DNA of 64,000 bases from Polaribacter sp. WD7 (lineage in GTDB: Bacteria; Bacteroidota; Bacteroidia; Flavobacteriales; Flavobacteriaceae). The stretch is taken from the NCBI RefSeq assembly GCF_003335085.1, contig NZ_QPEJ01000017.1:1-64000 (forward strand), given 5' to 3'. Numbering within the stretch: position 1 is the first letter of the stretch; each line of letters opens with the position of its first letter. The notes under the pieces were generated by a model, which was given only the letters and a program-made list of their open reading frames with translations, was not told the origin of the DNA and searched no databases. This document shows, one piece after another, positions 24,432 through 33,541 of this stretch. The translations under genes and the position numbers were made by a program.

Positions 24432-24515
24432 CGAAGTAAAAAAGAAAGATTTACCAATTTATAGATTCAACTAAAATCTGTAAACCTTTTCAAATAAAAA
24501 TATTACAAAATCGGT

Positions 24516-24812
24516 TTAACTAATAGGAGTCATTTCAAACAATTCAAAATTTTCCACCGCTCCCTCTGTAGCTTTTGAATATTCAGCCAAATGAGAATTA
24601 TTCATATGTTGCTGCCATAATGCTTTAGATTCCCAGTTTTCATAAAATAAAAACAAGTTTTCGTTTTCATTATCTTGATGCAGGTCATAATTGATACAAC
24701 CTTCCTCTTTTAATGTGGTTTTTATCAATTTTAACAACTCATTTTTTACCAGCTCTCTTTTTTCTGGTTTCGCTAAAATTTTTGCAACTATAGTTAATCT
24801 TTGGTGATTCAT
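24516..24812 (-). CDS. antibiotic biosynthesis monooxygenase (YgiN-like) family protein
   Basis: A 98-aa single-domain ABM-fold protein. It shows the family pattern: a beta-strand LTIVAKILAKPEK, then KEEGCINYDLHQDNE, FLFYENWESKALWQQHM and a C-terminal strand. Such proteins are small cofactor-free dimers that act as quinol or aromatic monooxygenases, or have unknown roles. Its upstream neighbour on the same strand (58 nt away) is a nitroreductase, so a joint role in quinone or nitro-compound handling is plausible but inferred. Confidence 0.85.
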   Translation of the reverse strand: MNHQRLTIVAKILAKPEKRELVKNELLKLIKTTLKEEGCINYDLHQDNENENLFLFYENWESKALWQQHMNNSHLAEYSKATEGAVENFELFEMTPIS

Positions 24813-24870
24813 TATGTTTTTTTTGAGATTTGCAATATATAAAAAATCACCAAAGACGAACTATAAAAAT

Positions 24871-25545
24871 TTATTTCCAAGTAACTATATCCTCTAAAGC
24901 TCTTCTAGTCTTAGGATGAGGAGGATTCTCTTTTCGATATCCAAAAGCAACCATAAAAGAAAGACCATATTTATCGGTATCAATATTAAATTTTTCTTTT
25001 AATAATGTCTCAGCTTTTTCTTGATGAAAACCTTCTATAGGGCAACTGTCAATTCCCTGTAAAGCAGCAGCAGTCATCATATTACCAAGTGCAATGTATG
25101 TTTGTTTAGAAGCCCAGTCAAATATTTTTTTATCTGTATCTAAATTAAAATCGGTTTCTTGAAATGCTTTGTAAAAATTAGAATACATTTCTATTACATC
25201 TTTTGGAAGTTGTTTTACATCCTTCATCATGTGCATAATATAATCAGCATCCCATTTGGTCATAGGAGCTTTCATACTTAAACCTAATATAAAATGGCTA
25301 GCTGTGTCAAGTTTATCTGGAGCACCCCATGCCACTGGTTTTAATAATTCACGTAGTTCTATATCTTGAACAACAACAAAATGCCAAGGTTCAAAACCAA
25401 AAGAACTAGGAGATAAGTTAGCTGTTTTTAAAATAAAATTAATATCTTTTTCTGTTAGCTTTTTATCAGCATCAAATACTTTTGTAGCGTGTCTGTAATT
25501 AAAAGCATTTAAAACTTCTTCTTTAGAAATGTTAGGTGTTTTCAT
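24871..25545 (-). CDS. nitroreductase family NAD(P)H-dependent oxidoreductase
   Basis: A 224-aa FMN-dependent nitroreductase-fold protein of NfsB type. The N-terminal FNYRHATKVFDADKKLT carries the Arg-His pair of the FMN-binding region. ANLSPSSFGFEPWHFVVVQ is the typical second motif, and MTAAALQGIDSCPIEGF near the C-terminus is also characteristic. It likely reduces nitroaromatics, quinones or flavins in the cytoplasm. It lies directly upstream of the YgiN-like gene and probably shares a transcript with it. Confidence 0.93.
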   Translation of the reverse strand: MKTPNISKEEVLNAFNYRHATKVFDADKKLTEKDINFILKTANLSPSSFGFEPWHFVVVQDIELRELLKPVAWGAPDKLDTASHFILGLSMKAPMTKWDADYIMHMMKDVKQLPKDVIEMYSNFYKAFQETDFNLDTDKKIFDWASKQTYIALGNMMTAAALQGIDSCPIEGFHQEKAETLLKEKFNIDTDKYGLSFMVAFGYRKENPPHPKTRRALEDIVTWK

Positions 25546-25608
25546 ATGTATAAGTTTTTTAATAAGTTTTTCTGGTTAAATTATAAAGGTAAACAAGAAC
25601 AGTTGTTA

Positions 25609-25677
25609 CGATTAAGAAATAAGTTCAAGTCATGATTGTTTGTCATTAAAAATCATTTGAACTTACATTCTTAATCG
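25609..25677. repeat. 69-nt imperfect inverted repeat
   Basis: The left arm cgattaagaa-at-aagttcaa-gtc-atgatt pairs with the right arm aatcat-ttgaactt-aca-ttcttaatcg around a short loop. Twenty-four paired bases are broken by two small bulges. It lies between the nitroreductase start (25545) and the stop of the next gene (25870). It could be the terminator of the latter gene or a small mobile palindromic element. The rest of the gap 25546-25869 shows nothing I recognise. Confidence 0.6.
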
Positions 25678-25869
25678 AATAAATAAAACTGTATGGTGTT
25701 GTTGTCTATTTTTTTACAAAAAATATTGAATGAAATACTATTTTCGGTATTATCAACTTATTCTAAACAATATACATCTTGCTTTTTGTAATTTTAATGG
25801 TATTCTAAGCCCCATTAAATAAAAGAGAATAAGAGTTCAAAAATACTAAATGGTTATACCTAATCATTA

Positions 25870-27096
25870 TTAAAAAGTATATCCCAATACTAAGGCGATA
25901 TTATCCAATTTTGCATTTAAAAATGAAAAATCACTAAACAGTTTTCTGTTTGAATAGTATCTTAACTCAATACCTATTTTGTTGCTGTATTGGTATCCAA
26001 TACCTGTGGCAATAGGAAATGAATGAATAATTTCAGGTTTTATAAATTGCTCTGTAAATAAGAAAGCAGAAGAGTCATTTACAGCATAACTAAGAACAAA
26101 CATTCCGTTTATAAAAAATTTGTTATTTGTATTTAAAAATAAATAATGTCTAACTCCTATTGCTATTTCTACTGAGCTATAATTAAAATTTTTTTGAAAA
26201 GTTTCACTTTGTTCTCCTTGAAAGTTGATTGACTGATAAGTGGGTTCAAAAATAATAGACCATTTATTTTTATTGAAGGATAAAATATGTTCTAATTCAA
26301 AACCTAATTTAAGATTGGGTTTATTATCAAAACTAAAAAAATCAAATTCTCTAACAGCAGTTTGTAACACACTTACAGAAGTATTATTTAAACCAACTTT
26401 TACAGTAAAATTAAATGCACGTCTTTTGTTTTTCTTTGTAATGTAATTAATATCTTTATTGCTACATTGGTTAAATTCTTTAAAAAACGGAACTAAATCA
26501 TTTTTTGAATACCTTAAATTTTTAACATTTTTAGTATCTACACATTTAGAATCAAAGTAATTGATAATCTGTTGTCTAAAACCATTGTTTGTTTTAACGC
26601 CACCCCTAACTGGGTTTCCATCAACATACTTATATCCATAATATTGTTTATAAACCAATTGTTTTATCTCTTTAGTAGCTTTCTTTTCATAGAAAAAACG
26701 GAATAAATCTTTATTAGTATATTGATATAAATTTATATCACCTTTTAATAACAGCTTTAAAAAAATAGTTTCTGTTTTAAAATTAGGATTTCTATCTTCA
26801 TCAAAAACATCAACATCAGAAGAAGATCTGTCTATATCTACGGTTCTTTTTATAAATTTTGAATCATCATAAATCCCAAACTCTACAATATTTGTAAGTT
26901 TCATGGTTTTAATCTCAGTATCAGAAGCTAATTTATAATCAATTTGAGTAGGTGTATATCTCCACCCAATATTTTTTATAAGACATTCAACTTTCTCTTT
27001 ATTATTTTTAATAAAATAACCTTTTTCAAATTTAATTTGAGCAGTATTAGTTAGAGACAAAAAAAGAAAGAAAGAGATGATGAATATTTTTTTCAT
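25870..27096 (-). CDS. exported protein with predicted outer-membrane beta-barrel domain, function unknown
   Basis: I do not recognise a named family. I place the start at the ATG of 27096, which opens a clean signal peptide (KKIFIISFFLFLSLTNTAQ). A longer frame to 27138 would overlap the neighbour meaB and put a non-signal leader in front. Residues ~20-230 are a charged, mixed alpha/beta region with repeated Tyr/Phe. Residues ~235-408 alternate polar and hydrophobic residues (FTVKVGLNNTSVSV, KLGFELEHILSF, AIGVRHYLFL, GIELRYYSN) and end in VLGYTF, as expected for a small outer-membrane barrel. It follows meaB by 31 nt on the same strand. No function is inferred. Confidence 0.75.
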   Translation of the reverse strand: MKKIFIISFFLFLSLTNTAQIKFEKGYFIKNNKEKVECLIKNIGWRYTPTQIDYKLASDTEIKTMKLTNIVEFGIYDDSKFIKRTVDIDRSSSDVDVFDEDRNPNFKTETIFLKLLLKGDINLYQYTNKDLFRFFYEKKATKEIKQLVYKQYYGYKYVDGNPVRGGVKTNNGFRQQIINYFDSKCVDTKNVKNLRYSKNDLVPFFKEFNQCSNKDINYITKKNKRRAFNFTVKVGLNNTSVSVLQTAVREFDFFSFDNKPNLKLGFELEHILSFNKNKWSIIFEPTYQSINFQGEQSETFQKNFNYSSVEIAIGVRHYLFLNTNNKFFINGMFVLSYAVNDSSAFLFTEQFIKPEIIHSFPIATGIGYQYSNKIGIELRYYSNRKLFSDFSFLNAKLDNIALVLGYTF

Positions 27097-27127
27097 AGAA
27101 TATTTTTTTGGACAAATATAAATATAT

Positions 27128-28195
27128 TTATAAATCAAGCAATTTTTTTGCGGCGTTAAAGGGAGTTGTATCTCCTTTTTTTAGACTTAAAATTTCTTTT
27201 TTGAGGGCTATTTTTATTTTCGGATTGTTATAAAAATTAGACTTTAATTGCTCTTCTATGGTAGACAATAGCCAGTACTTATTTTGCTCATTTCTTTTTT
27301 CAAAAAAATAATTATTTTTTGTAACGAGTTCTAAGTATTCTAAAATCATGTTATAAACATTTGCTATACCTATGTTTTTTAAAGCGCTTGCCGTTAGTAC
27401 TTTGGGTTGCCAATTGCTTTCTTTAAGAGGATATAAGTGTAATGCTCTTTTAAAAGCTATTTTAGCTATTTGAGCATTTTTTTCATTATTTCCATCAGCT
27501 TTGTTAATAACAATTGCATCAGCCATTTCTATAATACCTCGTTTTATACCTTGTAATTCGTCACCTGCACCTGTAATTTTTAACAATAGAAAAAAGTCTA
27601 CCATAGAGTGTACTAAGGTTTCAGATTGACCAACACCAACAGTTTCAATCAATATGGTATCAAAACCTGCAGCTTCACATAAAATGATACTTTCACGTGT
27701 TTTTTGAGCAACCCCACCTAAAGAGTTTCCTGATGGCGAAGGCCTAATAAAAGCATTTTTATCTGTAACCAATTGTTCCATTCTAGTTTTATCACCTAAA
27801 ATGGCTCCTTTGTTCATAGAGCTACTAGGGTCTACAGCCAAAACCGCCACTTTTTTACCTTGTGATGTTAAATGTTTACCAAAGGTTTCTATAAAAGTAC
27901 TTTTACCTACACCAGGTACGCCAGTAATCCCTATTCTAACAGATTTATTTGCATGAGGTAAACAGGCTTCTAAAATTTTATTTGCTTTCTCTTGATGTAT
28001 AGTATTTGTACTTTCTATCAGTGTAATAGCTTTACTTAAAAAAACAATATTTCCTTTTAAAATTTGTGATATAAACTCATCAACAGAAGTGTTTTTGGTT
28101 CTTTTTTGTTTTATAATTTCTGCACTCAATTTGTTGGTTGCTTCTGGTTGAGAAACCCCATCTTTTTCATGTAATGCAGAAGATTTTTTTACCAT
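27128..28195 (-). CDS. meaB: methylmalonyl-CoA mutase-associated GTPase MeaB
   Basis: A 355-aa member of the MeaB/ArgK G3E GTPase family, which loads and protects the B12-dependent methylmalonyl-CoA mutase. Walker A GVPGVGKST lies at 92-100, followed by the family hallmark VDPSSSMNKGAILGDKTRM, then IETVGVGQSE (switch region) and the base motif NKADG. Length and order match the family. The mutase genes are not in this window, so its client is inferred from family knowledge only. It is divergent from the ECF sigma operon across 92 nt. Confidence 0.95.
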   Translation of the reverse strand: MVKKSSALHEKDGVSQPEATNKLSAEIIKQKRTKNTSVDEFISQILKGNIVFLSKAITLIESTNTIHQEKANKILEACLPHANKSVRIGITGVPGVGKSTFIETFGKHLTSQGKKVAVLAVDPSSSMNKGAILGDKTRMEQLVTDKNAFIRPSPSGNSLGGVAQKTRESIILCEAAGFDTILIETVGVGQSETLVHSMVDFFLLLKITGAGDELQGIKRGIIEMADAIVINKADGNNEKNAQIAKIAFKRALHLYPLKESNWQPKVLTASALKNIGIANVYNMILEYLELVTKNNYFFEKRNEQNKYWLLSTIEEQLKSNFYNNPKIKIALKKEILSLKKGDTTPFNAAKKLLDL

Positions 28196-28242
28196 AGTAA
28201 ATGTGAATTATGTAAATTTAGAAATAATATTTTATTCTTTTT

Positions 28243-28270
28243 TGCAACACTGTCAAAAATGTTTCGTCTA
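28243..28270 (+). promoter_or_regulatory. ECF-type promoter of the sigma factor operon
   Basis: TGCAAC (28243-28248), a 16-nt spacer and CGTCTA (28265-28270) fit the AAC / CGTC pattern of ECF sigma promoters, 18 nt ahead of the sigma factor ATG at 28289. It suggests the sigma factor drives its own operon. Confidence 0.6.
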
Positions 28271-28288
28271 TAAGACAAGAAAGTATCA

Positions 28289-28846
28289 ATGAACGCAACC
28301 AAACAATTACATCAGCCAATCATTGAACAATGTAAAAACAATAACGCAAAAGCGCAAATGCAGTTGTATAATTTATATTGTCAAGCAATGCTAAATGTAG
28401 CTTACAGATATGTAAATGACCGTTTTTTAGCGGAAGATATAATGCAAGACGCTTTTATAAAAGCGTTTAAAAATATAAACAGTTATAAAAATGAAGTTGC
28501 TTTTGGGGCATGGTTAAAGCGCATTGTTATCAATCAAAGTATAGATGAATTAAAAAAGAAAAAGGTAATACTTACCACAATAAATGAAGAGGTTTCTATA
28601 GTTGAAACAGATGATGATTGGCAAGTGAATTCAACAATTTCTGTTGATAAAATAGTAGAGGTTATTAACAATTTAAAAGACAAATATAGATGGGTGTTAA
28701 GCTTGTATTTGCTAGAAGGGTATGATCATAAAGAAATATCTGAAATTTTAAAAATTACAGAAAATACATCTAGAACCCATTTGTTAAGAGGAAAAAAACT
28801 TTTGAAACAACAATTAAAAGACACGAATTATGAAGGAAGATATTAG
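28289..28846 (+). CDS. ECF-subfamily RNA polymerase sigma factor
   Basis: A 185-aa sigma-70 family protein with only regions 2 and 4. Region 2 includes AYRYVNDRFLAEDIMQDAFI and FGAWLKRIVINQSIDELKK, the core-binding and -10 recognition helices. Region 4 is the helix-turn-helix LLEGYDHKEISEILKI..NTSRTHLLRGKK. A candidate ECF promoter just upstream suggests autoregulation. The stop overlaps the next gene by 17 nt, so this is a translationally coupled operon with a membrane protein that probably restrains it. The stimulus is unknown, but the exported third gene suggests an envelope signal. Confidence 0.94.
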   Translation: MNATKQLHQPIIEQCKNNNAKAQMQLYNLYCQAMLNVAYRYVNDRFLAEDIMQDAFIKAFKNINSYKNEVAFGAWLKRIVINQSIDELKKKKVILTTINEEVSIVETDDDWQVNSTISVDKIVEVINNLKDKYRWVLSLYLLEGYDHKEISEILKITENTSRTHLLRGKKLLKQQLKDTNYEGRY

Positions 28847-29405
28847 AGAGAAATTAAAAAATTTTAAAGATAAAGATACAATGCTTTCTAAACAACACGC
28901 TCTAAAATTTAAAGATTTTTTAGCGCAAGAAATGCATCAACAAAAATCTAAAAAGAACCATTTAAAATGGTTGTCTATAGCGGCCTCCATAGTATTGCTT
29001 ATTAGTATAGGGATTCAATGGTATCCATCAAAAAATACAGAGAAAATTACAGAATCAAAACAAAAAAACCTTACATCAAAAGAAATTACATTAGGTAATA
29101 TATCTCCAGAATTTCAAACGATAGAAACGTATTACACGAACAGTATAAAATTAGAATTGAGTCAGCTAGATTTGTCTGAAGAAAATAGAGAAATTGTAGA
29201 TGAATATTTATTAAAAATTTCTGAGCTCACAAAAGAATACAAATTATTAACTCAAGAGCTCAATACAAAAGGGGTTAATGATACTACTATAGATGCATTA
29301 ATACGTAATTTACAATTACGCTTACAACTGTTGCAACGCTTAAAAAAGCAATTAGAACAACTTAAAAACTTAAACACACAAAATAATGAAACACAAATTA
29401 TATAA
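28830..29405 (+). CDS. membrane protein, putative anti-sigma factor
   Basis: A 191-aa protein with a soluble charged N-terminus (~45 residues), one transmembrane segment (WLSIAASIVLLISIGIQWY, about residues 47-66) and a helical C-terminal region rich in Leu, Gln and Lys (LRNLQLRLQLLQRLKKQLEQL), a likely periplasmic coiled coil. The ATG overlaps the sigma factor by 17 nt and its own end overlaps the next gene by 20 nt. The topology and position fit a single-pass anti-sigma factor. I do not see a classical zinc anti-sigma motif, so the role rests on context. Confidence 0.75.
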   Translation: MKEDIREKLKNFKDKDTMLSKQHALKFKDFLAQEMHQQKSKKNHLKWLSIAASIVLLISIGIQWYPSKNTEKITESKQKNLTSKEITLGNISPEFQTIETYYTNSIKLELSQLDLSEENREIVDEYLLKISELTKEYKLLTQELNTKGVNDTTIDALIRNLQLRLQLLQRLKKQLEQLKNLNTQNNETQII

Positions 29406-30738
29406 ACATAGTATAACTCTAATAACTATAGCTTTTTTCAATATAACCTTTGCACAGAAGTTTAACAAACAATTTACTGAAAAGTTTGATGTAAATAAAG
29501 ATGTAGTAGTAGCTATAAATTCTACAAATACAGATATTAATGTATCTACATGGAACAAAAGTGAGGTACAAGTAAAGGCCTTTATAGAAATTGAAGGATT
29601 ATCTAAAGAGGAATCTGAAAAATATTTTGAAAACTGGAATTTTGAAGCTTTAGGAAATAGTAAAAAAGTAAATATAACCTCTAAAGGAAATTTTAGTTTA
29701 GGGTCTAAAACAGATTTTATCTTTTTTAATGATGCAGATTTTACTTTTCCGGATATAGAGTTACCAAATGCAGATGTTATTGTTCTTCCAGAAATGAATT
29801 TTAATTTCAATTTTGACGAACTTTTAGAAGATTTAGGAGAACTTGAAGAGCATATAGGAGAAAATGGAAAGTATGATTTTACTTGGAAAATGGGAAACGA
29901 TAAAATAATAATCAAAAGCAAAAAAGAATGGGAAAACTTTAAAAAAAGCAAGAAATATCAAGAATTTCAAAAAGAAATGCTTAAAAATAAAGAAAAACTA
30001 AGAAAAGAATTTATAGTATCTAAGGATAAAATGAAGCAAGAACTTGCTAAAGCCAAAATAGAATTTGCTAAAATTGATAAAGAAAAAATTAAAGAAAAAT
30101 TAGCAAAAGCCCAAGCAAAGTTAAAAGAAATGAAATTTAATTTTCAAGCTAATGGTTCAGGTAAAATTATCATAGATGGTAAAGAAATTAAGATTAAAAA
30201 AAGACTAGAAATAAAAGTACCTAAAAATGCTACTTTTGATTTAAACACCCGTCATTGTAAAATAAAATTGCCAAATACAGTAGCTTTTGGAAACGTAAAA
30301 TATGGTACATTTAATGCAAATGATTTAGTAGGAGGTAGGTTAACTATAGATTATTCTAAAGTAGATATCAATCATTTAAATGCCTGTACACTTTTTTTGA
30401 ACAATGTAACTGATGCTAGAATAGCATCAATTACCAACACTACTATGAGTAATAATTCTTCTGGTGTGCGTGTTTTTAAAATAAATCAAAATGTAAATCT
30501 TTCAGATAAATTTGGCGAATTAACTATTGATAGCTTTCATCCTAATTTTGGTGAGTTTGTTTTAAATTTAAGTCAATCTAACGCAACAATTATTTTAGGT
30601 GATGTCTTTAGTAACTACAAATATCAGGTAAACAGAGTTAAATTAGACAACCAAAGAACAAAAAATGTTAAAAATAATACGTCAACAAATAACCTTATAA
30701 GGGTTAATGGAGATTATAGTACAATAGTTATCAAATAA
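29386..30738 (+). CDS. exported protein with DUF4097-like adhesin fold and coiled-coil insert, third gene of ECF operon
   Basis: A 450-aa protein with a signal peptide ending NITFAQ. After it, VVAINSTNTDINVSTWNKSEVQVKA.. is typical of DUF4097/DUF2807-type proteins, in which short beta-strands stack into a helix-like sheet. Residues ~180-260 are a Lys/Glu-rich stretch (KEKLRKEFIVSKDKMKQEL, KEKIKEKLAKAQAKL) that should form a long charged helix or coiled coil. The beta pattern then resumes (LEIKVPKNATFDLNTRH, GGRLTIDYSKVDI). It probably acts in the periplasm or at the surface and is likely an output or sensor of the sigma pathway. The function is unknown. Confidence 0.8.
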   Translation: MKHKLYKHSITLITIAFFNITFAQKFNKQFTEKFDVNKDVVVAINSTNTDINVSTWNKSEVQVKAFIEIEGLSKEESEKYFENWNFEALGNSKKVNITSKGNFSLGSKTDFIFFNDADFTFPDIELPNADVIVLPEMNFNFNFDELLEDLGELEEHIGENGKYDFTWKMGNDKIIIKSKKEWENFKKSKKYQEFQKEMLKNKEKLRKEFIVSKDKMKQELAKAKIEFAKIDKEKIKEKLAKAQAKLKEMKFNFQANGSGKIIIDGKEIKIKKRLEIKVPKNATFDLNTRHCKIKLPNTVAFGNVKYGTFNANDLVGGRLTIDYSKVDINHLNACTLFLNNVTDARIASITNTTMSNNSSGVRVFKINQNVNLSDKFGELTIDSFHPNFGEFVLNLSQSNATIILGDVFSNYKYQVNRVKLDNQRTKNVKNNTSTNNLIRVNGDYSTIVIK

Positions 30739-30831
30739 TAGCTATTTCTTTTACAAAATTTCTAACAATTTCCATTTCGTTATTCTTCTTAAAGTGCCTA
30801 TCTTTATCCCTTGTAAATAGTCACTTATTTA

Positions 30832-32310
30832 ATGGAACTCTACAAAGAAAATCAACTTAAAATATACAATTCACTAACAAAATCTAAAGAAGATTTTAAA
30901 CCAATTACGGAAGGTTATGTGGGTATGTATGTCTGTGGACCAACAGTTTACAGCAACGCGCATTTGGGCAATGTAAGAACTTTTATGTTCTTTGATGTGG
31001 TATATAGATACCTTTTACATTTAGGGTATAAGGTACGTTATGTACGTAACATTACAGATGCAGGTCATCTAGAAAATGATGCAGATGAAGGTGAAGACAG
31101 AATTTCTAAAAAAGCACGTTTAGAACAAATAGAACCAATGGAAGTGGTTCAAATGTATACGGTAGACTTTCATAACGTCTTAAAAAATTACAATTTTTTA
31201 CCACCAAGTATAGAGCCAACTGCAACAGGTCATATTGTAGAACAAATAGAAATGATTAAGGAAATCATAGAAAAAGGTTTTGCATATGAAGTAAATGGTT
31301 CTGTATATTTTGATGTTTTAGAATATAATAAAAGCAGTAATTACGGAATTCTTTCTGGGAGAAAAGTAGAAGACTTAATTCATAATACACGTGCTTTAGA
31401 TGGACAATCTGATAAAAAAAATCCGCAAGATTTTGCCCTTTGGAAAAAAGCTGACGATAGACATATTATGCGTTGGCCTTCTCCTTGGTCTGATGGTTTT
31501 CCTGGGTGGCATTTAGAGTGCTCTGTAATGAGTACAAAATATTTAGGAGAAAGTTTTGACATCCATGGAGGAGGAATGGATTTGAAATTTCCGCACCACG
31601 AGTGCGAAATTGCACAATCTCAAACATGTTCTGGTGTGAAACCCGTTAATTATTGGATGCATACCAATATGTTGTTGTTAAACAGCCAAAAAATGGCAAA
31701 ATCTACAGGTAATTTTATTTTACCGAATGAAATTCTTTCAGGAAATAATACAATTTTATCCAAAGCATTTTCAGCGTCTGTAGTTCGTTTCTTTAACATG
31801 CAAGCCAATTATAGAAGTATTTTAGATTTTTCTGGAGAAGCTTTAGAAGCTTCAGAAAAAGGACATTCTAAGTTAATGGAAGCGGTACATTTTTTACCAA
31901 AAATAGCAGCCGGAAAAACATCAACCTTTGATGTAAAAAACTGGAAAAAAGATTGTTATGATGCAATGAATGATGATTTTAATACACCAATTTTAATATC
32001 GCATTTATTTGAGGCTGTGAAAGTAATCAATCAAATAAAAGAACAGAAAGCTTCTTTAACAGCAGAAGATTTATCTGAGTTAACAACAACGATGCATGCA
32101 TTTGTTTTTGATGTTTTAGGGTTGATGAATGAAACTACACAAGACAATTCAGGAAAAATAACAGGGGTAGTAGAGTTGTTGATTAAATTAAGAAAAGAGG
32201 CCAGAGAAAATAAAGACTGGGCATTATCAGACCAAATTAGAGACGAGTTGATTGCATTAGGAATTCAGTTAAAAGATGGCAAAGAGGGTACAACCTTTTC
32301 TATAAATTAA
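30832..32310 (+). CDS. cysS: cysteinyl-tRNA synthetase
   Basis: A class I aminoacyl-tRNA synthetase of 492 aa. The zinc-ligand Cys35 sits in CGPTVY, the HIGH-like signature is H44-L-G-N47, WHLECSVMS and HHECEIAQS supply further zinc ligands, and K287-M-A-K-S291 is the KMSKS loop. The C-terminal DALR-like region follows. It charges tRNA-Cys in the cytoplasm. Next on the same strand comes yidD, 110 nt downstream. Confidence 0.97.
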   Translation: MELYKENQLKIYNSLTKSKEDFKPITEGYVGMYVCGPTVYSNAHLGNVRTFMFFDVVYRYLLHLGYKVRYVRNITDAGHLENDADEGEDRISKKARLEQIEPMEVVQMYTVDFHNVLKNYNFLPPSIEPTATGHIVEQIEMIKEIIEKGFAYEVNGSVYFDVLEYNKSSNYGILSGRKVEDLIHNTRALDGQSDKKNPQDFALWKKADDRHIMRWPSPWSDGFPGWHLECSVMSTKYLGESFDIHGGGMDLKFPHHECEIAQSQTCSGVKPVNYWMHTNMLLLNSQKMAKSTGNFILPNEILSGNNTILSKAFSASVVRFFNMQANYRSILDFSGEALEASEKGHSKLMEAVHFLPKIAAGKTSTFDVKNWKKDCYDAMNDDFNTPILISHLFEAVKVINQIKEQKASLTAEDLSELTTTMHAFVFDVLGLMNETTQDNSGKITGVVELLIKLRKEARENKDWALSDQIRDELIALGIQLKDGKEGTTFSIN

Positions 32311-32351
32311 TATGCAATTCTAGATTAGAAACTATAAATTATGTTGTTGTT

Positions 32352-32395
32352 AGTTCGAGCGATTTCGATATCAATCCGAAATTTTGTGAAGAACT
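32352..32395. repeat. intergenic imperfect inverted repeat between cysS and yidD
   Basis: AGTTC (32352) pairs with GAACT (ending 32395), and an inner ATTTCG pairs with CGAAAT around ATATCAATC. The gttcgagcg core resembles the short intergenic palindromes common in flavobacterial genomes, here degraded. It might act as a weak terminator after cysS. Confidence 0.4.
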
Positions 32396-32420
32396 TTTAA
32401 AGATAAAAAAGTTTAATTTT

Positions 32421-32654
32421 TTGAAAAAAAATATTTCATACCCATTTATTATTTTGGTTCGTTTTTATCAAACTGCAATTTCACCATTTACACCTGCAAC
32501 ATGCAGATACAGCCCAACATGTTCACATTATACAATAGAGGCATTGCAAAAACATGGTTTATTCTCTGGTGGATGGCTGGCTTTAAAAAGAATTTTCAGT
32601 TGTCATCCTTGGGGAGGCAGTGGTTATGATCCTGTTCCAGAAAAAAAGAAATAA
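32421..32654 (+). CDS. yidD: membrane protein insertion efficiency factor YidD
   Basis: A 77-aa YidD/Hemolysin-like protein with the family motifs [19 protein letters not shown] and [24 protein letters not shown], including the conserved cysteines. It helps YidC-mediated membrane protein insertion. The start is TTG at 32421, directly encoding [16 protein letters not shown]; no ATG lies before the conserved core. It is followed 47 nt later by lgt. Confidence 0.95.
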   Translation: MKKNISYPFIILVRFYQTAISPFTPATCRYSPTCSHYTIEALQKHGLFSGGWLALKRIFSCHPWGGSGYDPVPEKKK

Positions 32655-32701
32655 TAGGATTCTAAAATAGATTAGAATAATTTAAAAAAAATATTTAAAA
32701 T

Positions 32702-33535
32702 ATGAGTTTTTTAGCAATTACCTGGGATCCTTCCTTAGGAATAGATTTAGGTTTTTTTGTAATAAGATGGTATAGCTTAATGTTTGTAGGCGCTTTTTTA
32801 TTGGGTTTACGTTTGATGAAAAAAATATATATAGAAGACAACATATCTGTAGAAAAATTAGATGTTATTTTTATGTACGTATTTGTTTCTATGCTTATAG
32901 GAATGCGTTTGGGCGATGTGTTTTTTTACAGTTGGGATTATTACCAACACAATTTATTAGAAATATTTATACCATTTAAACAAGTAAACGGCACCTGGAA
33001 GTTTACGGGGTTTACAGGTTTTGCAAGTCACGGAGCGGCAATAGCTATTCCTATAGCAATGTATTTTTATGCCAAAAAGCATTTACAAAAACCATGGCTT
33101 TTTATTTTAGATAGATTGGCTATAATGGTAGCCTTAGCAGGTTTTTTCATTAGGTTTGGTAACTTTTTTAACTCAGAAATATATGGTAAAGAAACGGGTT
33201 CTAACTTTGGGGTAATTTTTAAAGCAGCTGGAGAAACTACAGCGAGACACCCTACACAATTGTATGAAGCATTTAGTTACCTAGTTTTATTTTTTGTAAT
33301 GTGGTACTTGTACTGGAAAACAGATAAAAAACAACAAACAGGATTTTTATTTGGTTTGTTTATGGTAGTGTTGTGGTCTTTACGATTTATAATAGAGTTT
33401 TTAAAAGAGCCACAAGTGCAACAACGTGGCGAAGAGTGGTTTTTTAGTCCGTTAAATACAGGGCAAGTATTAAGTATACCATTGATTATTATCGGTTTGT
33501 GGTTAATGTTTAGACAAACTAAAAAAAGAGTTTAA
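32702..33535 (+). CDS. lgt: prolipoprotein diacylglyceryl transferase Lgt
   Basis: A 277-aa polytopic inner-membrane enzyme that moves diacylglyceryl from phosphatidylglycerol to the lipobox cysteine of prolipoproteins. The signature region is present: HGAAIAIPIAMYFYAKK, RFGNFFNSEIYGKETG (the Lgt G-N-F-x-N-x-E motif) and RHPTQLYEA. There are about seven hydrophobic segments. It sits in a cysS-yidD-lgt-small membrane gene run, six nt before the next gene. Confidence 0.96.
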   Translation: MSFLAITWDPSLGIDLGFFVIRWYSLMFVGAFLLGLRLMKKIYIEDNISVEKLDVIFMYVFVSMLIGMRLGDVFFYSWDYYQHNLLEIFIPFKQVNGTWKFTGFTGFASHGAAIAIPIAMYFYAKKHLQKPWLFILDRLAIMVALAGFFIRFGNFFNSEIYGKETGSNFGVIFKAAGETTARHPTQLYEAFSYLVLFFVMWYLYWKTDKKQQTGFLFGLFMVVLWSLRFIIEFLKEPQVQQRGEEWFFSPLNTGQVLSIPLIIIGLWLMFRQTKKRV

Positions 33536-33541
33536 TTACTT

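Noticed and set aside
27096..27138. Longer start for the beta-barrel protein at 27138
   Set aside because: It would overlap the end of meaB and put 14 residues before a perfect signal peptide; the ATG at 27096 is better.
29370..29951. Minus-strand 193-aa open frame opposite the exported third gene of the ECF operon
   Set aside because: It is antisense to a gene with signal peptide, operon overlap and recognisable fold. Its Ser/Phe/Leu-rich composition is typical of a reverse shadow.
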